Shown one piece after another: positions 16,565 to 23,827 of a stretch of DNA of 32,889 nucleotides (its first letter is position 1; each line of letters starts with the position of its first letter). The stretch is from the NCBI GenBank assembly GCA_030066785.1, contig JASJAZ010000076.1:1-32889 (forward strand). The letters run 5' to 3'. Under the pieces are notes generated by a model. It saw only the letters and a program-made list of their open reading frames with translations. It was not told the DNA's origin and ran no database searches. This DNA comes from Desulfobacterales bacterium (GTDB lineage Bacteria; Desulfobacterota; Desulfobacteria; Desulfobacterales; JASJAZ01). A program made the translations under genes and the position numbers.

Positions 16565-17497
16565 TTACGAAACGATCCACAGCACACAACTGGAAACCTT
16601 ACTAATAACATAATGAGAAACACTACCTGTAAAAAACGCTTTGTTAACGCCGCGTCTGCCAATTACCACAGTCCCAAAATTGCCTTTATCGGCGACTTCG
16701 ATGATGGCCCGGCCGGGGCGTCTTCGATTTTCCAACGTTTGAATTTCAATCTGATTTTCCGAAATGCCGGCATCCTTTAAATTTTTAACGGCTAATGCGT
16801 AAAATTGGTCGATCCGTTTTTTGTCACAGCTGGTCACCAAATCGTCCAATTCCGCAGAGGGTTCTTCATCAAGACATTCATCGTAAAACTCACTGGCCTT
16901 GCTCATTACGTGCAATAATGTGACCTTTACATTTGTATTGCCCATCAACATAAAGCTGATGTGTTCTACCGCTCGAATTGAATTTTCTGAACCATCAACG
17001 GCGACTAATATTTTATCGGAAGTAACCTCACCGTCCACCATCCAAACCGGAATATACTGGGAGTGCTCCAGCAAATTTGATGATACACTTCCCATGAACG
17101 CCTTCTCAAGACGCGACTTTCTCCTTCGACCAACGACAATTGCGTCATAACGGCCTTCATGGCCGAAATCGATAATATCTTTGGCCAAACCCAATTTTCT
17201 CGGCCGGGTCACAATTTCGATCCGATCTTCGTCAATTCCAAGGCCCAGCATATGATCTTTGTATTGCTCAAGTATTTTACGAGCAGATGCGTCATTTTTC
17301 TTAAAGACTTTGTCCAATTCAGCTCTGGCTTGCCCACTTTCTTGAGCCTCATCTTTTAGATATTGCGATATCATTGGCTGGATATGAAATAGAACGTAAT
17401 GAAGATCTTTCACCATGGAGGATACGGCCACTGCATATTTGACAGCATCTTTTGATTGAACTGAATCATCAACAGCCAGCAGAATTTTTCTTTGCAT
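16565..17497 (-). CDS. Tandem universal stress protein (two UspA domains)
   Basis: 310 aa from the chosen start, with two UspA folds in tandem. Domain 1 begins KILLAVDDSVQSKDAVKYA and ends near VVGRRRKSRLEKAFMGSVSS. Domain 2 begins KILVAVDGSENSIRAVEHI and ends VIGRRGVNKAFFTGSVSH followed by SSCVLWIVS. The second domain keeps a GxxG...GS nucleotide-binding pattern; in the first the second glycine is replaced by Arg, so it may bind ATP differently. An in-frame ATG at 17536 exists, but AAGGAG lies 9 nt before the ATG at 17497, where the domain starts. It is divergent from the V-type ATPase operon across a 430-bp AT-rich region, so shared control of energy stress is possible. Confidence 0.92.
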   Translation of the reverse strand: MQRKILLAVDDSVQSKDAVKYAVAVSSMVKDLHYVLFHIQPMISQYLKDEAQESGQARAELDKVFKKNDASARKILEQYKDHMLGLGIDEDRIEIVTRPRKLGLAKDIIDFGHEGRYDAIVVGRRRKSRLEKAFMGSVSSNLLEHSQYIPVWMVDGEVTSDKILVAVDGSENSIRAVEHISFMLMGNTNVKVTLLHVMSKASEFYDECLDEEPSAELDDLVTSCDKKRIDQFYALAVKNLKDAGISENQIEIQTLENRRRPGRAIIEVADKGNFGTVVIGRRGVNKAFFTGSVSHYVISKVSSCVLWIVS

Positions 17498-17675
17498 CGG
17501 TCTAAACTCCTTCAACGAAAGGCAATCGTGCCCCATATGTAAGTTTTTTATCGATTTAAGTTAAACACCAGTGTTACGAAATAATTCTTTCCACAGAAAA
17601 TAAACATAAAATTATAGAATGCACGATTAGGTGTCAATTACTATTTTATAAACAATTGCAAAGATTTTCTGGATA

Positions 17676-17703
17676 TTGACAATTAATTATGACGAGGTAA
17701 TAT
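17676..17703 (+). promoter_or_regulatory. Candidate sigma-70 promoter upstream of the V-ATPase operon
   Basis: A perfect TTGACA (17676-17681) is followed after 16 bp by TAATAT (17698-17703). A transcript from here would have a leader of about 215 nt before the first ATPase gene. Confidence 0.35.
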
Positions 17704-17889
17704 TACGAATACTAATTTTCCCTATAGCTAATCTTTGCGTTCAATGACAGTGATACTAAAATAGACTTCCTCTTGAAGCTAAACTTCAAAATTGCTGTGA
17801 TTATACAGCCTGATATTTTCTGGAAAGACAAATAATAACAAACACATTATAAACTTCCCAACATTAACCCAACATAGTTCTATAAAAAA

Positions 17890-17895
17890 TATAAT
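17890..17895 (+). promoter_or_regulatory. Perfect -10 box (TATAAT) close to the V-ATPase operon start
   Basis: An exact TATAAT lies 32 bp before the first ATG; a transcript from here would have a leader of about 26 nt. The best -35 (TTAACC, 17864-17869) is 20 bp away, so the -35 is poor and an activator may be needed. The ribosome-binding site GAGAGGAG follows at 17911-17918. Confidence 0.35.
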
Positions 17896-17927
17896 CGTTC
17901 AAAGAGTGGAGAGAGGAGACGCAAATC

Positions 17928-19259
17928 ATGTTCCCAGAGCTAACCCGTCACACACGCGTGTTGGAGATTGTCGGCGATACGATCAGGGTAAAGGCGCAGG
18001 GTGCTGCTTTTGGTGATTTAGCCATCGTTGAAAATGTCGATGGTGAAACCTCCCAGGCCAAGGTGGTTGAACTCGATCGTGATATCGTCAGCCTTCAGGT
18101 TTTCGCGGGTAGCAAAGGACTTTCCACTAAAGCCAATGTGCGTTTCCTGGGCCGGCCTCAGAATGTTACCTATTCGGATAATATTTTGGGACGAATTTTC
18201 AAGGGGTCGGGGGAAGCTTTTGATGACGGCCCCGATCTATCCGCAGACCCGAAAATAGAGGTCGCTGGCCCCACCGTAAATCCTATGATGCGGGTGATGC
18301 CCGATAAAATGATCCAAACCGACGTTCCCATGATCGATTTGTTTAACTGCCTGGTTGAAAGCCAAAAGATCCCGATCTTCTCGGTGGCCGGTGAACCCTA
18401 TAACGAATTGCTGGCACGCATTGGTTTTCAGGCCGACGCAGACATCGTAGTTTTTGGTGGACTCGGACTGATTTTTGATGATTACCATTTCTTCAAGACC
18501 GTTTTTGAAGAGCATGGCGTTTTTCATCGGACTGTCATGTATATCAACCTGGCCGCCGACCCGATTGTTGAACGCTTGTCAATTCCGGATATGGCTCTGG
18601 CTGTGGCTGAAAAGTACGCTGTTGATAAAGATAAACGCGTGCTAGTGCTGCTGACGGATATGACTGCCTATGCGGACGCCATGAAGGAAATCGGCATTTC
18701 GTTGGAGCGCATTCCGGCCGCCCGCGGCTACCTTGGCGATCTGTACACACAGCTGGCCATGCGCTACGAGAAAGCCTGTGATTTCAAAGGTGCCGGTTCA
18801 GTAACCATCCTAACGGTGACAACCATGCCTGGTAACGATGTTACCCATCCGGTACCGGATAACACCGGCTACATCACCGAGGGACAATTCTACTTGCATG
18901 ATGGATATATCGATCCTTTCGGTTCCCTATCTCGCTTGAAGCAGCATGTGGTTGGCAAAGCCACCCGCGAAGATCACAGCCAAATTATGAACACGATGAT
19001 ACGCTTTTATTCCAATGCGCTGGAAGCCGAAAAAAAGCAGGCCATGGCCTTCGAGCTGTCCCCCTTCGATGAAAAATTGCTCAAATTTGGGCAGCTTTTT
19101 CGGGAGCGTTTCATGGATATCCGGGTTTCCATGCCGGTAATCGAGGCTCTCGATCGTTGCTGGCAGACTCTGGCGGAGTGTTTTGAACCGCAAGAATTGC
19201 TGATGAAGCAAGAATTGATCGACAAGTATTTTCCAAAGGAAAAGACGCTCACCGATTAG
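17928..19259 (+). CDS. atpB: V/A-type ATPase subunit B
   Basis: 443 aa. This is the non-catalytic B subunit of the V1/A1 head, alternating with A around the central stalk. It has the ATP-synt_ab fold but no Walker A: the P-loop position reads FSVAGEPYNELLARI, as expected of B subunits. LPxP-like and NLAADPIVERL, LLTDMTAYADAMKEIG, and RIPAARGYLGDLYTQLA are typical of the family. AGAGGAG lies 9 nt before the ATG. It is the first gene of the operon here, whereas A normally precedes B directly. The next gene (D) is 274 bp downstream. The symbol follows the bacterial atpABDEIK/ntp usage. Confidence 0.96.
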   Translation: MFPELTRHTRVLEIVGDTIRVKAQGAAFGDLAIVENVDGETSQAKVVELDRDIVSLQVFAGSKGLSTKANVRFLGRPQNVTYSDNILGRIFKGSGEAFDDGPDLSADPKIEVAGPTVNPMMRVMPDKMIQTDVPMIDLFNCLVESQKIPIFSVAGEPYNELLARIGFQADADIVVFGGLGLIFDDYHFFKTVFEEHGVFHRTVMYINLAADPIVERLSIPDMALAVAEKYAVDKDKRVLVLLTDMTAYADAMKEIGISLERIPAARGYLGDLYTQLAMRYEKACDFKGAGSVTILTVTTMPGNDVTHPVPDNTGYITEGQFYLHDGYIDPFGSLSRLKQHVVGKATREDHSQIMNTMIRFYSNALEAEKKQAMAFELSPFDEKLLKFGQLFRERFMDIRVSMPVIEALDRCWQTLAECFEPQELLMKQELIDKYFPKEKTLTD

Positions 19260-19533
19260 GCTTTTTTTGTATTTTAGAGTGCAAGCAGTCAGCAAGGAGC
19301 TCAATTTTTTGCCTAAGATGTCAAGTTTCATTATTCACAAAATTGCTCCCAGCACACCAAAATTTGAATATTTAACACCATAACTTGTGAAATTAAAACA
19401 GTCATTTTCATCAAACTGATCTCTGTGGTATTAGGCATTGAGGATATATGGTGACTGGACTCCCGCTTCCGCAGGCGTGAAGAAAGTTAGATGATAAAAT
19501 CTGTAATTCATTGTTAGTTAAGGGTCATTCACC
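19260..19533 (+). other. Gap inside the ATPase operon between B and D, with a degenerate repeat-like stretch
   Basis: 274 bp, long for an operon. A T7 run follows the B stop immediately, without a clear hairpin. Around 19451-19490 the sequence (TGGACTCCCGCTTCCGCAGG) resembles a decayed copy of short intergenic palindromic repeats common in proteobacterial genomes, but the palindrome is broken. The gap could hold an internal promoter. Confidence 0.3.
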
Positions 19534-20142
19534 ATGGCAAAACTGGCATTGAGTAAAAGTGGGCTTCAAAAGCAGCGTGATGATATGCGCTTATACGAGA
19601 GAGTGTTGCCATCGCTCGACCTTAAACGGATGCAGATTAGCGGTGAACTAAAGCGTGCCCGGCAGCAACTGTTTGAGGCAGAGGTCGAGGTGCAAAAGTT
19701 ATATGATCGCGTTGCGGAACAGTTGCCGATGCTGGCGAATCGGAGAATTGACGTTTCTGGACTGGTTCAGGTGGAGTCATTCCGGATCGAGGAGGAGAAT
19801 TTAGTAGGGGTCAAACTACCAAAGTTGGTAGAGGTCAAATGTCAGGTGTCCAAATATTCAATGCTAGCCAAGCCCCATTGGGTGGATATGCTGGTTGACC
19901 AGCTCAAGCAGATGGTTGAGCAGAGAACCAAAGTTCAGGTAGCCGCTGAACGGGTGCGTATACTGGAGCAAGCCGTGCGCAGGATCACTCAGCGGGTGAA
20001 TCTCTTCGATAAAATTTTAATCCCCACTGCCAGGAAAAATATCCAGAAAATACAGATATACCTGGCCGATGCCGAACGCGCTGCTGTTGTGCGGTCCAAA
20101 ATAACAAAGAGAATGCGCAAACCGGTAAACGCGGTTTACTAG
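19534..20142 (+). CDS. atpD: V/A-type ATPase subunit D
   Basis: 202 aa. This is the central-stalk (rotor) subunit that turns inside the A3B3 head. The start KLALSKSGLQKQRDDMRLYERVLPSLDLKR matches the D-subunit pattern (conserved K and LLKRKR-like zone), and most of the protein is predicted as two long helices forming an antiparallel coiled coil. The C-terminus has RVNLFDKILIPTARKNIQKI, the family signature. AAGGG lies 9 nt before the ATG. It lies between B and I. No subunit F gene, its usual rotor partner, is seen in the operon. Confidence 0.95.
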   Translation: MAKLALSKSGLQKQRDDMRLYERVLPSLDLKRMQISGELKRARQQLFEAEVEVQKLYDRVAEQLPMLANRRIDVSGLVQVESFRIEEENLVGVKLPKLVEVKCQVSKYSMLAKPHWVDMLVDQLKQMVEQRTKVQVAAERVRILEQAVRRITQRVNLFDKILIPTARKNIQKIQIYLADAERAAVVRSKITKRMRKPVNAVY

Positions 20143-20221
20143 TCACTATATAAAGATTAGTTAATGTCCGAGACCCGAAAATTTCTTATAGTCGTATAAA
20201 CCCTGCAGAGAATTCAGCTAA

Positions 20222-22015
20222 ATGAGCATCGTAGCGCTGGAAAAAGTAACGTTTTATGGCCACACGGATGACCGGCAGCAAGTTTTGTCTGATCTGCAAA
20301 AGTTTGGCTGTCTGCATTTGATTCCGCTGGCTCCCGAACAGGAACCCCTGCGCAAGGAAGTCGGCCTTTCTTCGCGTTCGCGGCAAGCGTTGCAATTTCT
20401 CACCAGCTGTCCGAATCAGCGCCGGCAGGTGCGGAAACCCAAAAAATTTAATGCCCATGAAATCGAACAGAAGGCGCTTGCGCTATCTGATAAAATTCAA
20501 AACCTGGAGGCTGAAAGAGATTTTTTAGTCGGCCGAATCGAAAATCTTAAGCCTTGGGGGGAGTTTGCATTTCCACCCCGCGATGAGCTTAACAGTCTGA
20601 GTCTGTGGTTTTATGTCGTCCCACATAAGGACATGAAATATTTTGAATCCGTGGATCTTATCTGGGAAGTGATATCGCGCGACAGTCGCTTTTGCTACGT
20701 TACCGTGATCTCAGAAAACCAACCTGAAGGTATGCCGGTGGAACGCGTTCGCACCGGCAATAAACCCCTATCAGAATTGGAGGATCGGCTGGAAGAGGTT
20801 GAACTTGAACTTGAAGATCTGCAGGCCGAGCGCACTGGCTTGACCCGTTGGTGCACCTTGTTTGCCCGCGGTATTGATCGGTTGGAAGATCAAGCCGCTG
20901 TAAAGGAAGCTGCCGAACAGACTTATGCCGAGGATCCCCTCTTCGCATTGCAGGCCTGGACACCAGAAGATACGATACCCCGGTTGCAGCACTATGCCGC
21001 GGAGCAGGGACTGGCGCTCGAAACAGCCGAGCCGCAAAAGGAGGAAACGCCGCCCACTTTGATGCAAAATCCCCAAGCATTGGCCGCCGGGCAGGATCTG
21101 GTTACATTTTACACCACCCCCCGCTACTGGCTGTGGGATCCTTCAACAATAGTGTATTTTTCCTTTGCTCTCTTTTTTGCGATGATTTTCGCGGATGTCG
21201 GATACTCGGTCGTTCTGGGCCTGATGGTGTCCATTTTCTGGAAAAAAATGGGACAATCAGAGGCCGGCCGACGTTTTCGTATTTTGTTGGTGACTCTGGT
21301 GGGTGTGGGAGTAATTTACGGTGTGATGGTGGGGAGCTATTTTGGGATTTCCCCAGTTGAAGGTAGCCTCCCGGCTAAATTGAATATACTCGACATGATG
21401 AATTTTAGCGTCATGATGCAGCTTTCAATCCTCTTGGGCGTCTTTCACTTAGTTGTTGCCAATGCCATCACCGCCTGGCATTTCCGGCGTTCGATCCGAG
21501 CGGCGGTGCCCATCGCCTGGATTTTTATTTTCTTGGGTGCGACTGCTCTCTGGCAGGCTACCTCTCACGGGGAAAAATTGGCATTTTTAGAACCGGTCGG
21601 TATGGCGATCATGGTGCTAGGATTGGGGGGCGTGATGCTGTTTAAAAGCACTGAAGGACCTCTTTGGAAGCGCCTATTAAAAGGGCTTTCAGGCCTTACC
21701 GGTCTTTCCAATGCCTTTGGAGACGCATTGAGTTATCTGCGGCTTTTTGCCCTCGGCCTGGCCAGCGCGTCCCTGGCCGGCACTTTTAACGCGATGGCAG
21801 GGCAAGTTAAAGAAGCGCTGCCGGGGATTGGAATCTTATTTGCGCTTCTGATTGCCTTGTTAGGGCATAGCTTAAACTTCATATTGGCTTTAAGCAGCGG
21901 ATTCATCCATGGACTGCGCCTCAATTTTATTGAATTTTTTAGATGGAGCATTTCCGAAGAGGGGCAGCTGTTCAATGCCTTTGCGAGAAAGGAGAAAGAA
22001 TCGTGGAAAACATGA
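20222..22015 (+). CDS. atpI: V/A-type ATPase subunit I (a-subunit, membrane stator)
   Basis: 597 aa. The N-terminal half (to about residue 300) is cytoplasmic with coiled-coil segments (for example around EDRLEEVELELEDLQAERTG). The C-terminal half carries about eight membrane helices forming the half-channels next to the c-ring. The essential arginine is R507 in LSYLRLFALGLASASLAGTF. Other family marks are FAMIFADVGYSVVLGL and LSSGFIHGLRLNFIEFFRWS. The ribosome-binding site is weak. The stop TGA overlaps the first possible ATG of subunit K (ATGA), so translation is coupled. Confidence 0.96.
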   Translation: MSIVALEKVTFYGHTDDRQQVLSDLQKFGCLHLIPLAPEQEPLRKEVGLSSRSRQALQFLTSCPNQRRQVRKPKKFNAHEIEQKALALSDKIQNLEAERDFLVGRIENLKPWGEFAFPPRDELNSLSLWFYVVPHKDMKYFESVDLIWEVISRDSRFCYVTVISENQPEGMPVERVRTGNKPLSELEDRLEEVELELEDLQAERTGLTRWCTLFARGIDRLEDQAAVKEAAEQTYAEDPLFALQAWTPEDTIPRLQHYAAEQGLALETAEPQKEETPPTLMQNPQALAAGQDLVTFYTTPRYWLWDPSTIVYFSFALFFAMIFADVGYSVVLGLMVSIFWKKMGQSEAGRRFRILLVTLVGVGVIYGVMVGSYFGISPVEGSLPAKLNILDMMNFSVMMQLSILLGVFHLVVANAITAWHFRRSIRAAVPIAWIFIFLGATALWQATSHGEKLAFLEPVGMAIMVLGLGGVMLFKSTEGPLWKRLLKGLSGLTGLSNAFGDALSYLRLFALGLASASLAGTFNAMAGQVKEALPGIGILFALLIALLGHSLNFILALSSGFIHGLRLNFIEFFRWSISEEGQLFNAFARKEKESWKT

Positions 22016-22458
22016 TTTTAGCATTAGGCTGGTTGGGTGTTTTTGCCCCGCTGGCTCTGGGAGCTGTTGGCAGTATCATCGGCTGTGCGCGGGCCGGCCA
22101 GGCGGCAATTGGCGCCATGCTTGAGACCGAAAGCGGTTACGGCCGGTTTATCGGCGTTTCAGCGATGCCTTCTTCCCAGGTGATTTATGGAATTGTCGTT
22201 ACATTGACTTTTGGAGGTGCCATTAAGCCGGATTTGGCTTCAGGTATTTTCGGCATTGGTGTGCTAACTGGCTTGGCCTTGATGGCAAGCGCTATTTACC
22301 AGGGGTATGCTTGCGCATCATCCATCAGTGTTTCCAAAAGCAAGCCTGAGGTATTCGGTATTTCCCTTGCGCCGGCGGCGGTGGTGGAAGGCTTTGCTGT
22401 TTTTGCTTTTGTATTTGCCTTGGTACTGTTAGGCACCGTCACCGGGGGAGGAGGTTAA
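22003..22458 (+). CDS. atpK: V/A-type ATPase subunit K (proteolipid c-ring)
   Basis: 151 aa, four membrane helices (two fused hairpins). The likely start is GTG at 22003, with AGGAG 8 nt upstream; the ATG at 22012 has no well-placed site. The gene overlaps the end of atpI by 13 bp. Visible ion-site residues are S57-S58-Q59 in TM2 (MPSSQVIYG), Q100 in TM3 (AIYQGYACASSI) and the ion-binding E129 in TM4 (APAAVVEGFAVF). These positions match the Na+ ligands T64, Q65, Q110 and E139 of Enterococcus hirae NtpK, except Ser for T64. The first hairpin lacks an ion-binding Glu, as usual for V-type K. Na+ coupling is inferred, not shown. Confidence 0.95.
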   Translation: MENMILALGWLGVFAPLALGAVGSIIGCARAGQAAIGAMLETESGYGRFIGVSAMPSSQVIYGIVVTLTFGGAIKPDLASGIFGIGVLTGLALMASAIYQGYACASSISVSKSKPEVFGISLAPAAVVEGFAVFAFVFALVLLGTVTGGGG

Positions 22459-22461
22459 ATC

Positions 22462-23139
22462 ATGGCGGAAACAACAAAGATCGCATCGGGTGTCCAAGAA
22501 CTGATCAACAGGCTGCGGGATGAGGGTGTCAAAGCCGGTCGGGAAAAGTCCAATCAGATCCTGCATGAGGCCCAGGAGCAGGCTTCCCGTATTGTTGCTC
22601 AGGCCAAAGCTGAAGCCGAAGAAATATTGAGCAAAGCACGGATAGAAATTGAAAGGGACAAAGCTGCCGCCAATGAATCGCTGCGTGTGGCGATTCGGGA
22701 TACCGAGCTAAAAATGGAGGCGGAGGTAAAAGCTGATTTCGCCGCGCATGTTAGACGGTTGGTCTCTGTTGAAATGAGCGACAAGAAGTTTTTGCGGCAG
22801 TTGATTCTGGCTATTGCCGGCATGACGGCCGGTGACAAAACCGGTGAAGATAGGCCTGCTGAGGTTCTGGTTCCCAAAGGCCTTTTTGAAATCGATGAAA
22901 AGCGCCCCCAGCTGACCAAAAAAGGCCAGGACCACATTAGGCGTCTGGTGCTGGGTATATCCGGCGACATGTTGCGCGAAGGGATCAATTTAAAACCCTC
23001 TGAGGATATCAGTGGTGGTATTCGGATTCGCCTGGTCGGTGAAAATTTAGAGATTGATTTATCCGATCGGGCCATTTCCGAGTTACTCTTGAAAAATTTA
23101 CTCCCACGCTATCGGGCCATTGTCACTGGTGTGGAGTAG
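22462..23139 (+). CDS. atpE: V/A-type ATPase subunit E (peripheral stalk)
   Basis: 225 aa. The N-terminal 100 residues are a long charged helix (HEAQEQASRIVAQAKAEAEE, then RIEIERDKAAANESLRVAI) typical of the stator stalk. The C-terminal globular domain has SEDISGGIRIRLVGENLEID and LSDRAISELLLKNLLPRYR, which docks on the head. GGAGGAGG of the ribosome-binding site overlaps the end of atpK, and the two genes are 3 bp apart. No subunit G/H partner is seen; in related bacterial operons E often lacks an obvious adjacent partner. Confidence 0.93.
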   Translation: MAETTKIASGVQELINRLRDEGVKAGREKSNQILHEAQEQASRIVAQAKAEAEEILSKARIEIERDKAAANESLRVAIRDTELKMEAEVKADFAAHVRRLVSVEMSDKKFLRQLILAIAGMTAGDKTGEDRPAEVLVPKGLFEIDEKRPQLTKKGQDHIRRLVLGISGDMLREGINLKPSEDISGGIRIRLVGENLEIDLSDRAISELLLKNLLPRYRAIVTGVE

Positions 23140-23143
23140 TCTT

Positions 23144-23827
23144 ATGAGTAGCCAGCCATATTATACCCTACTGGCAAGCTTACCGCCTCTGCCGCGCTTT
23201 GACCAGACCGACCGGCTGCCAATCACACGCGAACGGCTGGCCCAACGCCTCAGTATGCTCGCAGAAAACGATGTGCAATTGTATGAACATGCGGCCGATT
23301 TTCTGGCCTGGCAGCGTCAAAGCGCAACCCGGACCGATGAGGAAATGATTACCAATTTTAAAAAGATGGAAAAGCACATTGCGCTACCGACGCTCCAATC
23401 CATCTTTGATTTTCCCATTGATCAACGGACGATTATGGCAGCCCTGCGGCGTCGTTTTCGTGGTCTGCAAGCTCCAGCGGCCGGCGAGCCATGGGGTGTC
23501 GGACGCTATGTCAACCACATCGAACGCAACTGGGATCATCCACATTTTAAGCTCAGTGCCGTTTATGCCTGGATTCCCCAGGCCCGCACCTACCTTGAAG
23601 CTGGAGAAACCCTGACGCTGGAGCGGCTGCTCAAGAACGCACTTTGGGACCACGCTGATCGATTGATACCGCCCTACGAGTTTGGATTCCGCGCGGTGCT
23701 AATATATATTATTAAATGGGACATCCTCGACCGGTGGTTGTCCTATGACATTGAAGCTGCCAAGGTGCGCTTTGAAGAATTAGTAACGGAGGTAACCGAT
23801 GAGCAACCAAAAATCTTCGACGGCTGA
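23144..23827 (+). CDS. DUF2764 protein, probable V-ATPase C-like subunit
   Basis: 227 aa. The start MSSQPYYTLLASLPPLPRFD matches DUF2764, a family found only in bacterial V/A-type ATPase operons that I know (Bacteroidetes, Chlamydiae, spirochaetes), at the position where subunit C would be encoded. The family is thought to replace subunit C linking the c-ring to the central stalk; that is inference here. Later marks are HIERNWDHPHFKLSAVY and YEFGFRAVLIYIIKWDILDRW. GGAG lies 7 nt before the ATG, and the upstream TTG extension in the same frame has no support. Its end overlaps the start of atpA by 29 bp, so translation is tightly coupled. Confidence 0.88.
   Translation: MSSQPYYTLLASLPPLPRFDQTDRLPITRERLAQRLSMLAENDVQLYEHAADFLAWQRQSATRTDEEMITNFKKMEKHIALPTLQSIFDFPIDQRTIMAALRRRFRGLQAPAAGEPWGVGRYVNHIERNWDHPHFKLSAVYAWIPQARTYLEAGETLTLERLLKNALWDHADRLIPPYEFGFRAVLIYIIKWDILDRWLSYDIEAAKVRFEELVTEVTDEQPKIFDG

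Larger units (their letters stand above)
17498..17927. other. AT-rich divergent promoter region (universal stress protein / V-ATPase)
   Basis: 430 bp, clearly richer in A+T than the flanking genes and without a gene. It must drive the stress-protein gene to the left and the ATPase operon to the right. Two plus-strand promoter candidates are listed separately (17676-17703 and 17890-17895). Confidence 0.6.

Noticed and set aside
16304-16780. 158-codon plus-strand frame between the response regulator and stress-protein genes
   Set aside because: It runs about 215 bp into the well-supported stress-protein gene on the other strand, has no recognisable family pattern and no good ribosome-binding site.
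17928-19259. Lack of a Walker A motif in the first ATPase gene as a sign of a broken catalytic subunit
   Set aside because: B subunits of V/A-type ATPases naturally lack the P-loop; the catalytic A subunit with GPFGAGKT is present at 23799-25634.
19451-19490. Possible copy of a short palindromic intergenic repeat
   Set aside because: The palindrome is broken and only one copy is visible, so it cannot be called a repeat family from this window.
22599-23075. 158-codon minus-strand frame antisense to atpE
   Set aside because: Serine-rich antisense shadow of the charged helix of subunit E; no independent support.
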